Source: Prolixibacteraceae bacterium JC049
GTDB taxonomy: Bacteria; Bacteroidota; Bacteroidia; Bacteroidales; Prolixibacteraceae
DNA: 64,000 nt
Direction of reading: 5' to 3'
Assembly (NCBI GenBank): GCA_023369685.1
Contig: SACZ01000003.1
Location: 776,330-840,329, forward strand
In this document: one piece after another, positions 45,049-52,711 of the stretch
Position numbering within the stretch: position 1 is the stretch's first letter
Layout of the letters: each line of letters opens with the position of its first letter
Position numbers and translations under genes: made by a program
The notes under the pieces: generated by a model
Databases searched by the model: none
Told to the model about the DNA's origin: nothing
What the model saw: the letters and a program-made list of their open reading frames with translations, nothing else

Positions 45049-45479
45049 TATTTAAACGATTTTAGGTGGTTGATGTAGGCTAATGGTGCCATTTTTTTGT
45101 AACCGGTTTTGCCTAGCGTTTTTCCTTCTGGAGATAATAATACAACCATTGGAAAGTAGCCTTTTTTATTGTGCTTTGAGGCCAGGTTTTCATTGTGCTT
45201 TAGTTGGGGTTTGGGTAATTTATTTTTTCTGGTCCTGGGGAAATCGACCTTGACTAGAATCCAGTGTTTTTCTGCAAATTGTTTAAATTCATTGGATTGC
45301 CATATTTCTTTTTCCAATTTAATACATGGTGCGCACCAGTCGGAGCCAGAGAAAACCATGACAATGTTTTTACCTTGTTTTGTAGCTTGTTTTTGTGCTT
45401 CGGTATAATTAGTATACCATTTTTGTGAGTAGACAGATGTGGCTGCCAATAATAGAATAAATACAAAAATTGATCTCAT
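45048..45479 (-). CDS. thioredoxin-family protein with CAPC motif
   Basis: A 143-residue protein with a signal peptide (FILLLAATSVYSQ) and a thioredoxin fold of the DUF255/thioredoxin_7 type. Its active site is SGSDWCAPCIKLEKEIW, with Cys50 and Cys53 or nearby; a GYFPMVVLLSPEGKTLG strand carries the cis-proline segment. Probably periplasmic, reducing disulfides or handling cysteines of partner proteins. First gene of the operon with apbE, DUF4266 and DUF3570; its stop overlaps the apbE start by one base. Confidence 0.93.
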   Translation of the reverse strand: MRSIFVFILLLAATSVYSQKWYTNYTEAQKQATKQGKNIVMVFSGSDWCAPCIKLEKEIWQSNEFKQFAEKHWILVKVDFPRTRKNKLPKPQLKHNENLASKHNKKGYFPMVVLLSPEGKTLGKTGYKKMAPLAYINHLKSFK

Positions 45480-45617
45480 GTAAATGTTTTTTTATGCAAA
45501 TAAAACGTTTTAGCACGAATTATATTGCCAAAAGACAAAATATATACTTATAACTTGTTAAGCTGAGATCGGTTCAGTGTGAAAAAATAATGGTAATTCA
45601 AGTCTCAAATGAAACTC

Positions 45618-46955
45618 TTACCAGGTAAGTGTGAAGGTTGTTTTCTGATTCGGTGTAGAAGCAACTTTAATTTGACCTCCATGTAATCGCATGATTTGCT
45701 TCGAAAGACTTAAACCAATCCCAGATCCACTTTCTTTAGTGGTGAAGAATGGAACAAAAATCTCATCGATTAGTTCAGGAGAAATTCCAGGGCCATTATC
45801 TGAAATGGTAATTTCTGTGCGGTTATTGTTTAGCGATTTTACGATTATATCAACCTTTGGTTTTTCTGTGTTGCTAACAGATTGAATTGCATTTTTAGTA
45901 ATATTTATAAGCACCTGAGAGATTAATTTCTCATCGGCATATGCAATCAAATCATTCGGATTTACTATTACATTAATCTGAGTCTGTGAGCTGGAATAGT
46001 TACTTACTAATAATTTAATCCTATCCATAAATGGGGCCATTTCAATGGCTGTTATTGTTGGCTTAGGAAGACGAGTGAGCTGACGATAAGAATCGACAAA
46101 GTTCATTAATCCTTCTCCTCGTTCCTTGATAACAGTTAGCCCTTTTAGTGTATTCTCTTTTACAATCTCAGCACTAATCTCTTCTGAAGGTTGTTGATGA
46201 AAGCGCATAAGAGTATCGGAAAGCGATGTAATAGGAGCAATGGAGTTCATTATTTCGTGGGTAAGGACACGAATTAAGCGAATCCATGTATCCACCTCTT
46301 TTTGATCCAGCTCGTTGCGAATGTCATGGATGGATACTACAAATAGCTCTTCTTCTTTTCGTTTGAAAGAACTGCATTTCAATGCCAACTGAATTCTGCC
46401 ACTTTCATTTTCCAATTCAATAAGTGTATTATCGTTGGGCGATAGTGATTTCAGACTCTGGTATAATTTGGGGTCAACTCTTTTTAGCTGCGAAAGATGA
46501 GTCAAATAGTCGTAATTTAATAGGTGCTTGGCAGCAGAGTTGGCTTGAAGAATAAAGCCTTTGTCGTTATAAGTTATAATTCCGGTTGAAGTATGTTCAA
46601 GTAGTGTTTTGAAATACTGCTCTTGTTCAATGTTTTCAATCTTAGTTCGTTGAATCAACTTGTTTACCTTGTTCAGGCTGACATTTAGTTCCTGTAACGA
46701 TTTGTGCTTAATTTTTTCAGGATAATGAAGGGTAGAGTCATTATTCTGAATGGCATCGAAGAAGAAAGCAATCTTTCGATTGATATCGTTCAATGTATAA
46801 ATTAGCCAAAAGACTTGAATGACCACAAAAATGGCAATAATGAATCCCAGCATGTAGGCTTCATGGAAAATACAAAGCCAACATGTTGCAGCTATACTTG
46901 TTGCAAGAAGTAATACTCTGAATATGATTGTTAGGTATAGATTTTTGCTTACCAT
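45618..46955 (-). CDS. membrane sensor histidine kinase (NtrY-like) with PAS domain
   Basis: A 445-residue kinase with two closely spaced N-terminal membrane helices (residues about 10-50) and almost no periplasmic loop, so sensing is probably within the membrane or cytoplasm. A PAS domain (LLEHTSTGIITYNDKGFILQANSAAKHLL) is followed by the H-box LTHEIMNSIAPITSLSDTL with the phospho-acceptor His, the N-box LINITKNAIQSV and G-boxes DNGPGIS and GSGIGLSLSKQIM. It is 19 bp downstream of the sigma-54 activator gene, its obvious partner. Confidence 0.95.
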   Translation of the reverse strand: MVSKNLYLTIIFRVLLLATSIAATCWLCIFHEAYMLGFIIAIFVVIQVFWLIYTLNDINRKIAFFFDAIQNNDSTLHYPEKIKHKSLQELNVSLNKVNKLIQRTKIENIEQEQYFKTLLEHTSTGIITYNDKGFILQANSAAKHLLNYDYLTHLSQLKRVDPKLYQSLKSLSPNDNTLIELENESGRIQLALKCSSFKRKEEELFVVSIHDIRNELDQKEVDTWIRLIRVLTHEIMNSIAPITSLSDTLMRFHQQPSEEISAEIVKENTLKGLTVIKERGEGLMNFVDSYRQLTRLPKPTITAIEMAPFMDRIKLLVSNYSSSQTQINVIVNPNDLIAYADEKLISQVLINITKNAIQSVSNTEKPKVDIIVKSLNNNRTEITISDNGPGISPELIDEIFVPFFTTKESGSGIGLSLSKQIMRLHGGQIKVASTPNQKTTFTLTW

Positions 46956-46974
46956 AGCTGCTGATTAATCCGGA

Positions 46975-48339
46975 TTATAAATCGTATTTCTTAATTTTAT
47001 TATACAATGTCTGGCGAGTAATGCCCAGTTGCTCTGCTGTGGCACTTAGGTTACCATCAGAATTGGCAAGAGCACTTGAAATGGCTGTTTTTTCCATATC
47101 TTCCAATGTGCCTTCAAATTTTCCGGATGCTTCGTTGTGCATCGCTTTAAACATGAAGTCGTTGGGTTTTAAAACAGAACCATCACTTAGAATTACAGCC
47201 TTTTCAATGGTGTGTTGTAGCTCGCGAACATTGCCTGGCCAACGATATTTCAGAAGCTTTTCCTGTGCTGCCTGATTAATTCTTAAGCCTGACTTGCCAT
47301 ACTTTTGGGCATATTTCTGCAAAAAGAAATCGGCCAAAATAACAATGTCGTCACCTCTGTCCCTTAATGGAGGTACTTCTATTTGAATGGTGTTTATACG
47401 ATAAAGTAAATCTTCCCGGAAGATGCCTTCATTTACCATCTGTTCCAGATTGCAATTGGTAGCAGATATCAAGCGAATATTTACCGGTATTGGTTGGTTG
47501 GAACCAACACGTGTGATTTGTCTGTTTTGCAATGCGGCCAATAGTTTAGCTTGTAGTTGCAATGGCAGGTTTCCAATTTCATCCAGAAAAAGTGTTCCGT
47601 TTTCAGCAACTTCAAATTTTCCGGCTCTATCGCTATGAGCATCTGTATAGGCACCTTTTACATGACCAAATAACTCGCTTTCAAACAATGTTTCGGTTAT
47701 GGCTCCCATATCAACATTTACCAAAGCTTCTTCTTTTCTAAGCGACAAGCGGTGTAGTTCTTGTGCTATAAGCTCTTTCCCTGTGCCGTTTTCTCCGGTA
47801 ATTAATACATTGGCATCGGTAGCTGCTACCTTTCGAACCATATTCATTACGCGGATAAGTGCCGGAGAATTGCCTAACAGGTGTTGCCTTTTGGGAGATA
47901 GTGCATTTTTTAGCACCTTTTCTTTAGCCTCAAGTTTCTTAATTTTTTGCTTCGACTCTTTTAGTTGAAGAACAGTTTGAATAGTAGCTACCAGCTTATG
48001 GTTATCCCATGGCTTTAGAATGAAATCAGAAGCTCCTTGCTGTACTGCTTTTACTGCTAACTCAACATCACCATAGGCTGTAATCATAATAACAGCAATA
48101 TCTGAATTGATCTCTTTAATGCGTTTAAGCCAATAAAGACCTTCGTTCCCATTATTCACTCCCGTTGTGAAATTCATGTCAAGCAGAATAATATCAGGTT
48201 GCTTTTCACGAATAAGAGTAGGTAAACAGTTGGGATTGGTAGTGGTGTTTATTTGCTTAAACTCGAAAAGCAATAGCATTTCAAGTGCACTAACTACACT
48301 CTTGTTATCGTCTACAATTAATATGTTGCCTTTCTTCAT
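46975..48339 (-). CDS. sigma-54-dependent response regulator (NtrC family)
   Basis: A 454-residue activator; the start at ATG 48339 puts the receiver domain (KGNILIVDDNKSVVSALEML) at the N-terminus. The phospho-acceptor Asp is in PDIILLDMNF. The AAA+ domain has Walker A GENGTGKE, Walker B LFLDEIGNLP and the sigma-54 contact loop as GAYTDA instead of GAFTGA. The C-terminus is a Fis-type helix-turn-helix (GNLSATAEQLGITRQTLYNKI). It is divergent from the TolC/HlyD/FtsX operon, whose front holds a palindrome and a -24/-12-like box; control of that operon is likely. Confidence 0.95.
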   Translation of the reverse strand: MKKGNILIVDDNKSVVSALEMLLLFEFKQINTTTNPNCLPTLIREKQPDIILLDMNFTTGVNNGNEGLYWLKRIKEINSDIAVIMITAYGDVELAVKAVQQGASDFILKPWDNHKLVATIQTVLQLKESKQKIKKLEAKEKVLKNALSPKRQHLLGNSPALIRVMNMVRKVAATDANVLITGENGTGKELIAQELHRLSLRKEEALVNVDMGAITETLFESELFGHVKGAYTDAHSDRAGKFEVAENGTLFLDEIGNLPLQLQAKLLAALQNRQITRVGSNQPIPVNIRLISATNCNLEQMVNEGIFREDLLYRINTIQIEVPPLRDRGDDIVILADFFLQKYAQKYGKSGLRINQAAQEKLLKYRWPGNVRELQHTIEKAVILSDGSVLKPNDFMFKAMHNEASGKFEGTLEDMEKTAISSALANSDGNLSATAEQLGITRQTLYNKIKKYDL

Positions 48340-48433
48340 AGTTCCTTGAATTAATAGTTCGAAACAAAATAGTTCGTTGTTATTGGAGGTTGCAGGTTCA
48401 AAAATAGGAAGCAATTAAGTATTTGACAATGGG

Positions 48434-48452
48434 GTGTAAAAAAAATTTACAC
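48434..48452. promoter_or_regulatory. palindrome in front of the FtsX exporter operon
   Basis: GTGTAAA-N5-TTTACAC is a perfect 7-bp inverted repeat, about 145 bases upstream of the TolC start and 95 bases from the activator start, where an enhancer site for the NtrC-type protein is expected. The wider context GACAATGGGGTGTA-A-rich recurs at 62279-62300 before the last permease gene. Confidence 0.5.
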
Positions 48453-48536
48453 TCTATTGTTGCCTTTTTTTACAGCTTTCCTGAAAAATTTAAATTGAGT
48501 ATTGTTATTGGGTTGGTATTTAGTTGTTTGTGGTTT

Positions 48537-48553
48537 TTGGCATTGGTGTTGTT
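48537..48553 (+). promoter_or_regulatory. sigma-54-like -24/-12 promoter
   Basis: TTGGCATTGGTGTTGTT has GG and GT separated by the required 10 bases (consensus GG-N10-GC), with the full TTGGCA -24 element. It lies 27 bases upstream of the TolC start codon, about 85 bases downstream of the palindrome, a layout usual for NtrC-controlled genes. Confidence 0.5.
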
Positions 48554-48579
48554 AAGTGTTTTGACAAATAATCAGAAGA

Positions 48580-49929
48580 ATGCGAGAATTAAGTATTTTA
48601 TTTATCGGTTTTATGTTGATCTCCCACGGAGGATGGGCTCAAAAATGGGATTTGGGAAAGTGTATGAACTTTGCCATTCAGCATAACTTACAGGTAAAAA
48701 ATCAACAATTACGAACGGCTATTAGTAAAGAAGACTATCAGCAGTCGTATAGAAATATGTTACCAGGTGTAAGTGCGAGTAGTAGTGCCAATCAGCGATT
48801 TGGTAAGTCAGTTGACCCTACAACTAATGAGTTTATTAACAAGAAATTCTTTTCGGCTAACTTTGGCTTATCATCAAGTGTGAATTTGTTTAGTGGCTTT
48901 CAGCAGTGGAATGCCATTTCTTATTATAAATTGGCTAAAGAACAAGCATTTGAGCAAGAGCGTAAAGTTAGAATAGAGCTGGCTTTCGATGTGATGAGTG
49001 CTTATTACGATGTGGTTTATTACCATGGAATGCAGCAAATTGCAGCAGAGCAGGTCGAGGCGTCAGAAGTGAATGTGAAACGAAATAAAAAATTAGTAGA
49101 GCTGGGATTGAAAGCTCAAACAGATTTGTTGGAGATGGAAGCTCGTTTGGCTAAAGAGCAGCTTCAAAGAGTTCAGATGGAAAATAAATTTCAGCAATCG
49201 GTATTGAAATTGAAGAAGTTGATGAATTATCCGGTAAAAGATGAGTTGGATGTTGTTTTGACAGTAAACGATCCGGCTTTGTTGGAGGATAATTATTCGG
49301 CTGATTTAGTGTTTGATAAAACTCAGCTGTTCTATCCTTTACTTAAAAGTGCAGATCTGAATGTAAAGAGTGCAAAGAAAAGTCTTGCCATAGAACGTGG
49401 TAAGTTATACCCTTCGTTGAGCTTTAGTGGAGGATATGGTTCTAATTTTTCAGATTCAAGGAAAAAGAAAATTAGTGATGATGTCTACAAGACTGTTTCG
49501 TTTGGTACTCAGTTAGACGATAACATGTCTAAAAGTTTAAGTTTAAGCCTGAGTATTCCAATTTTTAGTCGCTGGGGGAAACGATCAGCAATTAAAAAAT
49601 CGAAACTGAGATTACAGATTGCAAAGAATGAGCAAGATGATACTCAGCGTCAAATATATTTACAGGTAACTCAGGATGTCCAGCAACTGGAGAGTTACAA
49701 AAAAGAGTTTCGTCAATCAGCCATAAACGTAGAAGCTCAGGAATTGGCATTTAAAGTGGCTGAAAAGAAATTGAGTCAAGGTTTGATAAATATAGTGGAG
49801 TATAACACTGTGAAAATAGATATGGCCAATGCAAAAGCAACTGCATTGCGTGTGAAAACACAATATGCCATTAAAAAGCAGACTATTGATTTGTATTGTG
49901 GAACATCGTTATTTGGTATCAACTATTAA
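48580..49929 (+). CDS. TolC-family outer-membrane efflux protein of the FtsX exporter operon
   Basis: A 449-residue protein with signal peptide (ILFIGFMLISHGGWAQ). OEP helices and strands are clear (CMNFAIQHNLQVKNQQLRTA, LKAQTDLLEMEARLAKEQL, LSQGLINIVEYNTVKIDMANAKATALRV). It forms the outer-membrane duct for the HlyD/FtsX exporter downstream. First gene of the operon after the candidate sigma-54 promoter, 12 bp from hlyD. Confidence 0.94.
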   Translation: MRELSILFIGFMLISHGGWAQKWDLGKCMNFAIQHNLQVKNQQLRTAISKEDYQQSYRNMLPGVSASSSANQRFGKSVDPTTNEFINKKFFSANFGLSSSVNLFSGFQQWNAISYYKLAKEQAFEQERKVRIELAFDVMSAYYDVVYYHGMQQIAAEQVEASEVNVKRNKKLVELGLKAQTDLLEMEARLAKEQLQRVQMENKFQQSVLKLKKLMNYPVKDELDVVLTVNDPALLEDNYSADLVFDKTQLFYPLLKSADLNVKSAKKSLAIERGKLYPSLSFSGGYGSNFSDSRKKKISDDVYKTVSFGTQLDDNMSKSLSLSLSIPIFSRWGKRSAIKKSKLRLQIAKNEQDDTQRQIYLQVTQDVQQLESYKKEFRQSAINVEAQELAFKVAEKKLSQGLINIVEYNTVKIDMANAKATALRVKTQYAIKKQTIDLYCGTSLFGINY

Positions 49930-49941
49930 AGCATTTTTGTC

Positions 49942-51198
49942 ATGGGAATGGACAGAGTAATTGAAAAGAAAAAAGGAATAAAGCGCAAACATATATTTTG
50001 GGGTTTAGGTATTATAGGTCTGGGTTATTTAATAGCTAATATGATTCTTGCCCCAAATACTTCTTCTCTTCGTGTTGAAAGAGATAAAATTTCAATTGAA
50101 GCAGTAACGCAAGGTCGCTTCAACGACTATATCAGAGTGGTAGGTCAGGTAGAGCCAATCTCTACTATCTATTTGGATGCCGATGAAGGTGGACGAGTAA
50201 AAGAGCGTTTGATTGAAGAAGGAGCAACCGTTGAAAAAGGAGATGTAATTTTAAGGTTAGAAAATCGAACACTATATCAGGACATCATGAATAGTGAGTC
50301 GAATTTGGCTCAGAAAGAAAACATGTTGAGACAGACCCGAATCAATTTCGAAACAGAGCGAATTGAAACTAAGAGAAGTTTGTTGAAATCATCTTTCGAT
50401 ATTTTAAAAAGAAAGAGAAATTACGAGCAGCAAAAGGCGCTTTATAAAGATGAGCTAATTGCCAAAGAGGTATATATTACTGCTAAAGAAGATTATGAAT
50501 TGGCAGCTAAGATGCAAGAGATTAACGAGATGAAATCAGCCAACGACTCATTGATTCGAATTACTGAGATTAAGCAGTTAGAGCGTGATTTGAATAAAAT
50601 GAGAAAGACACTAGACTTGGTTTACGAACGTTTGGATAACCTAAATGTGAAAGCTCCTGTGGCAGGTCAGCTGGGAATGTTGGATGCCGAGATTGGACAA
50701 AGCATTGGACGAGGAACACGAATTGGACAGATTAATGTACTTACCAACTATAAAGTAGAGGCCCAAATAGACGAACATTATATTGATAGAGTAAGAAGAG
50801 AGTTGAATGGTGCATTAAATCGTCAAGGAAAAGATTTTTCGTTATATGTAAAAAAGGTATATCCGGAAGTTCGTGAAGGACAGTTTAAGATTGACATGGT
50901 TTTTAGTGATGATAAACCAGAGAAAATTCGTACTGGTCAGACTTATCATATTAACTTGCAACTTGGTCAACCGCAGGAAGCTGTTTTGATTCCTCGTGGT
51001 GGTTTCTTCCAAAGTACGGGAGGACAGTGGATTTATGTGTTGGATAAATCAGGAGAATTTGCCGAGAAGCGTAGTATCCGTATTGGAAAGCAGAATCCTC
51101 AGTATTACGAAGTGTTAGAAGGATTGAAAGCCGGCGAGCAGGTAATCACATCAGGATACGATACCTTTGGCGAAAATGATCGACTGATTTTGAAGTAA
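49942..51198 (+). CDS. HlyD-family periplasmic adaptor of the FtsX exporter
   Basis: A 418-residue membrane fusion protein anchored by an N-terminal helix (IFWGLGIIGLGYLIANMIL). It has a barrel-sandwich half (EGGRVKERLIEEGATVEKGDVILRL), a long alpha-hairpin coiled coil, the second half (NVKAPVAGQLGMLDAEIGQSIGRGTRIG) and a C-terminal domain (EVLEGLKAGEQVITSGYDTFGENDRL). It links the TolC duct with the MacB-type transporters. It starts MGMDRVI; ATG 49948 is an equal alternative start. Confidence 0.94.
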   Translation: MGMDRVIEKKKGIKRKHIFWGLGIIGLGYLIANMILAPNTSSLRVERDKISIEAVTQGRFNDYIRVVGQVEPISTIYLDADEGGRVKERLIEEGATVEKGDVILRLENRTLYQDIMNSESNLAQKENMLRQTRINFETERIETKRSLLKSSFDILKRKRNYEQQKALYKDELIAKEVYITAKEDYELAAKMQEINEMKSANDSLIRITEIKQLERDLNKMRKTLDLVYERLDNLNVKAPVAGQLGMLDAEIGQSIGRGTRIGQINVLTNYKVEAQIDEHYIDRVRRELNGALNRQGKDFSLYVKKVYPEVREGQFKIDMVFSDDKPEKIRTGQTYHINLQLGQPQEAVLIPRGGFFQSTGGQWIYVLDKSGEFAEKRSIRIGKQNPQYYEVLEGLKAGEQVITSGYDTFGENDRLILK

Positions 51199-51203
51199 AC
51201 AAA

Positions 51204-51231
51204 GGAAACCGTAAACCGGAGAAAAGGAAAC
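51204..51231 (+). repeat. left purine-rich repeat flanking the four-helix-bundle gene
   Basis: GGAAACCG-TAAA-CCGGAGAAAAGG-AAAC, 5 bases after the hlyD stop. It shares 20 bases with the element at 8447-8475 and pairs, inverted and diverged, with 51721-51748. Confidence 0.55.
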
Positions 51232-51284
51232 TGTTGCTGAGAAATCGTATATTCTACATGATAATAATTGCAAAACAGTTCAAT

Positions 51285-51650
51285 ATGAAAGCAAAGGTTC
51301 TAAAATTTGAAGATTTGATCGTTTGGCAGAATGCAATGGATTTGAGTGTTGATATATATCGTGTTCTTAATGGATGTAAAGATTACGGGCTGAAAGATCA
51401 GATTTGTAGAGCATCAGTGTCAGTTCCGTCTAATATTGCAGAAGGATTTGAAAGGCAGTATAACAAAGAGTTTGTTCAATTTCTCTATTATGCAAAGGGT
51501 TCTATAGCAGAATTAAGAACTCAACTTGTAATTGCATATAAGTTGAAGTATATAGAGAAAATGATATTTGAAAAGTTAATCGAGAGAAGTAGAATGATCT
51601 CAGCACAACTTTTTCAGTTAATTAAAACAAGAAAAGAGAAGTTTAAATAA
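51285..51650 (+). CDS. four-helix-bundle protein (S23/IVP family)
   Basis: A 121-residue protein; ATG 51285 fits the family start (MKAKVLKFEDLIVWQNAMDL). Further signs: DYGLKDQICRASVSVPSNIAEGFER and FVQFLYYAKGSIAELRTQLVIAYKL. Relatives occur as 23S rRNA intervening-sequence proteins and as scattered single genes in Bacteroidota; their role is unclear, possibly nucleic-acid binding. Here it separates hlyD from the ATPase gene of one operon and is bordered by inverted repeats (51204-51231 and 51721-51748). It is therefore probably an insertion rather than an exporter subunit. Confidence 0.9.
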   Translation: MKAKVLKFEDLIVWQNAMDLSVDIYRVLNGCKDYGLKDQICRASVSVPSNIAEGFERQYNKEFVQFLYYAKGSIAELRTQLVIAYKLKYIEKMIFEKLIERSRMISAQLFQLIKTRKEKFK

Positions 51651-51720
51651 TAAGAAGTTTATTGGTATAACACCTAAATAGGCAACTATTCTGAATCCCT
51701 GTTTTCGGATTCCGGATTTC

Positions 51721-51748
51721 GGTCTTCTTTTTCCGGGTTCCTGTTTCC
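51721..51748 (-). repeat. right purine-rich repeat flanking the four-helix-bundle gene
   Basis: On the minus strand GGAAACAGGAACCCGGAAAA, matching 17 of the first 21 bases of the left repeat. The spacer 51651-51802 has further TTTCCGGATT-like pieces, so it is a mosaic of degenerate copies. Confidence 0.45.
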
Positions 51749-51802
51749 GGATTGCAGACTCCTGTTACTGGTTTTCCAAAAACTTCGCATCAATAAAAAG
51801 CT

Positions 51803-52501
51803 ATGATTAAAACTAAGAACTTATTAAAAATCTTTAGAACTGAAGAGATTGAAACTATGGCCTTGAATCGTGTGAATTTGCATGTAGAGAAAGGCGAGTT
51901 TGTAGCTATCATGGGCCCTTCGGGGTGTGGTAAATCTACTTTGCTAAATATTATTGGCTTGTTGGATAATCCATCGGAAGGTGAATTTTTGTTTGATGGA
52001 GAAGAGGTAGGCCAGCTAAAAGAGCGTCAGCGTACTCAGTTGAGAAAAGGAAATATTGGATTTGTATTCCAGAGCTTTAACCTGATCGATGAGTTGAATG
52101 TATATGAAAATGTAGAGCTTCCATTGATTTATTTGAAAATTAAAGCCAAAGAGCGTAAGCAAATGGTGATGGACGTGTTGGAGCGTATGCAAATTGGACA
52201 TAGAGCAAAACACTTTCCTCAGCAGTTATCCGGAGGACAGCAGCAGCGTGTGGCTATTGCCCGTGCCGTAGTTGCTAATCCGAAGTTGATACTTGCCGAT
52301 GAGCCTACGGGGAACCTTGACTCGAAAAATGGATTGGAAGTAATGAATCTACTTACCGAACTAAACCAGGAAGGTACTACCATTGTAATGGTAACTCACT
52401 CGCAACGCGATGCAGGCTTTGCTCATCGTGTAATTAACCTATTCGATGGTCAGATTATCACTGAAAATGTAAACCAGCCACTGGAAGCTGCAGTATTATA
52501 A
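51803..52501 (+). CDS. ABC transporter ATP-binding protein (MacB/LolD type)
   Basis: A 232-residue ATPase. Walker A GPSGCGKST, Q-loop FVFQSFNLIDEL, signature LSGGQQQRVAIARA, Walker B LILADEPTGNLDS, H-loop MVTHSQRDA. MacB/LolD-type ATPases power FtsX-fold permeases by mechanotransmission without moving substrate through the membrane. It is the only ATPase gene next to five permease genes, so it presumably serves several of them. Confidence 0.96.
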   Translation: MIKTKNLLKIFRTEEIETMALNRVNLHVEKGEFVAIMGPSGCGKSTLLNIIGLLDNPSEGEFLFDGEEVGQLKERQRTQLRKGNIGFVFQSFNLIDELNVYENVELPLIYLKIKAKERKQMVMDVLERMQIGHRAKHFPQQLSGGQQQRVAIARAVVANPKLILADEPTGNLDSKNGLEVMNLLTELNQEGTTIVMVTHSQRDAGFAHRVINLFDGQIITENVNQPLEAAVL

Positions 52502-52514
52502 GATTAAACCTATT

Positions 52515-52665
52515 GGGAACGTGTTAAAGTGTTAGCTAGGTGCTTAAAGAATCACCATAGTAAGTTATTGCTAATCAGCAAACCCTTTTTTGACAATCGT
52601 GAAATAGATCTCACTCCTTACGCACTATTTTGACTAGAGTTAGCTAATCACTTTAATACGAACCC
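52515..52665. repeat. long imperfect inverted repeat between ATPase and first permease genes
   Basis: Left arm 52515-52540 (GGGAACGTGTTAAAGTGTTA...) and right arm 52639-52665, whose complement is GGGTTCGTATTAAAGTGATTA..., differ at few positions over about 26 bases and enclose about 100 bases without an open frame. It may be an immobile MITE-like remnant or an mRNA structure. Confidence 0.5.
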
Positions 52666-52711
52666 AAATTCCTCAAACTATTTTCAACTTTTCTAACTGG
52701 TTGTAACCTTT

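Noticed and set aside
48423-48686. Plus-strand frame of 87 codons before the TolC gene
   Set aside because: It covers the palindrome and promoter region and overlaps the TolC start in another frame; the TolC signal peptide gives a better start.
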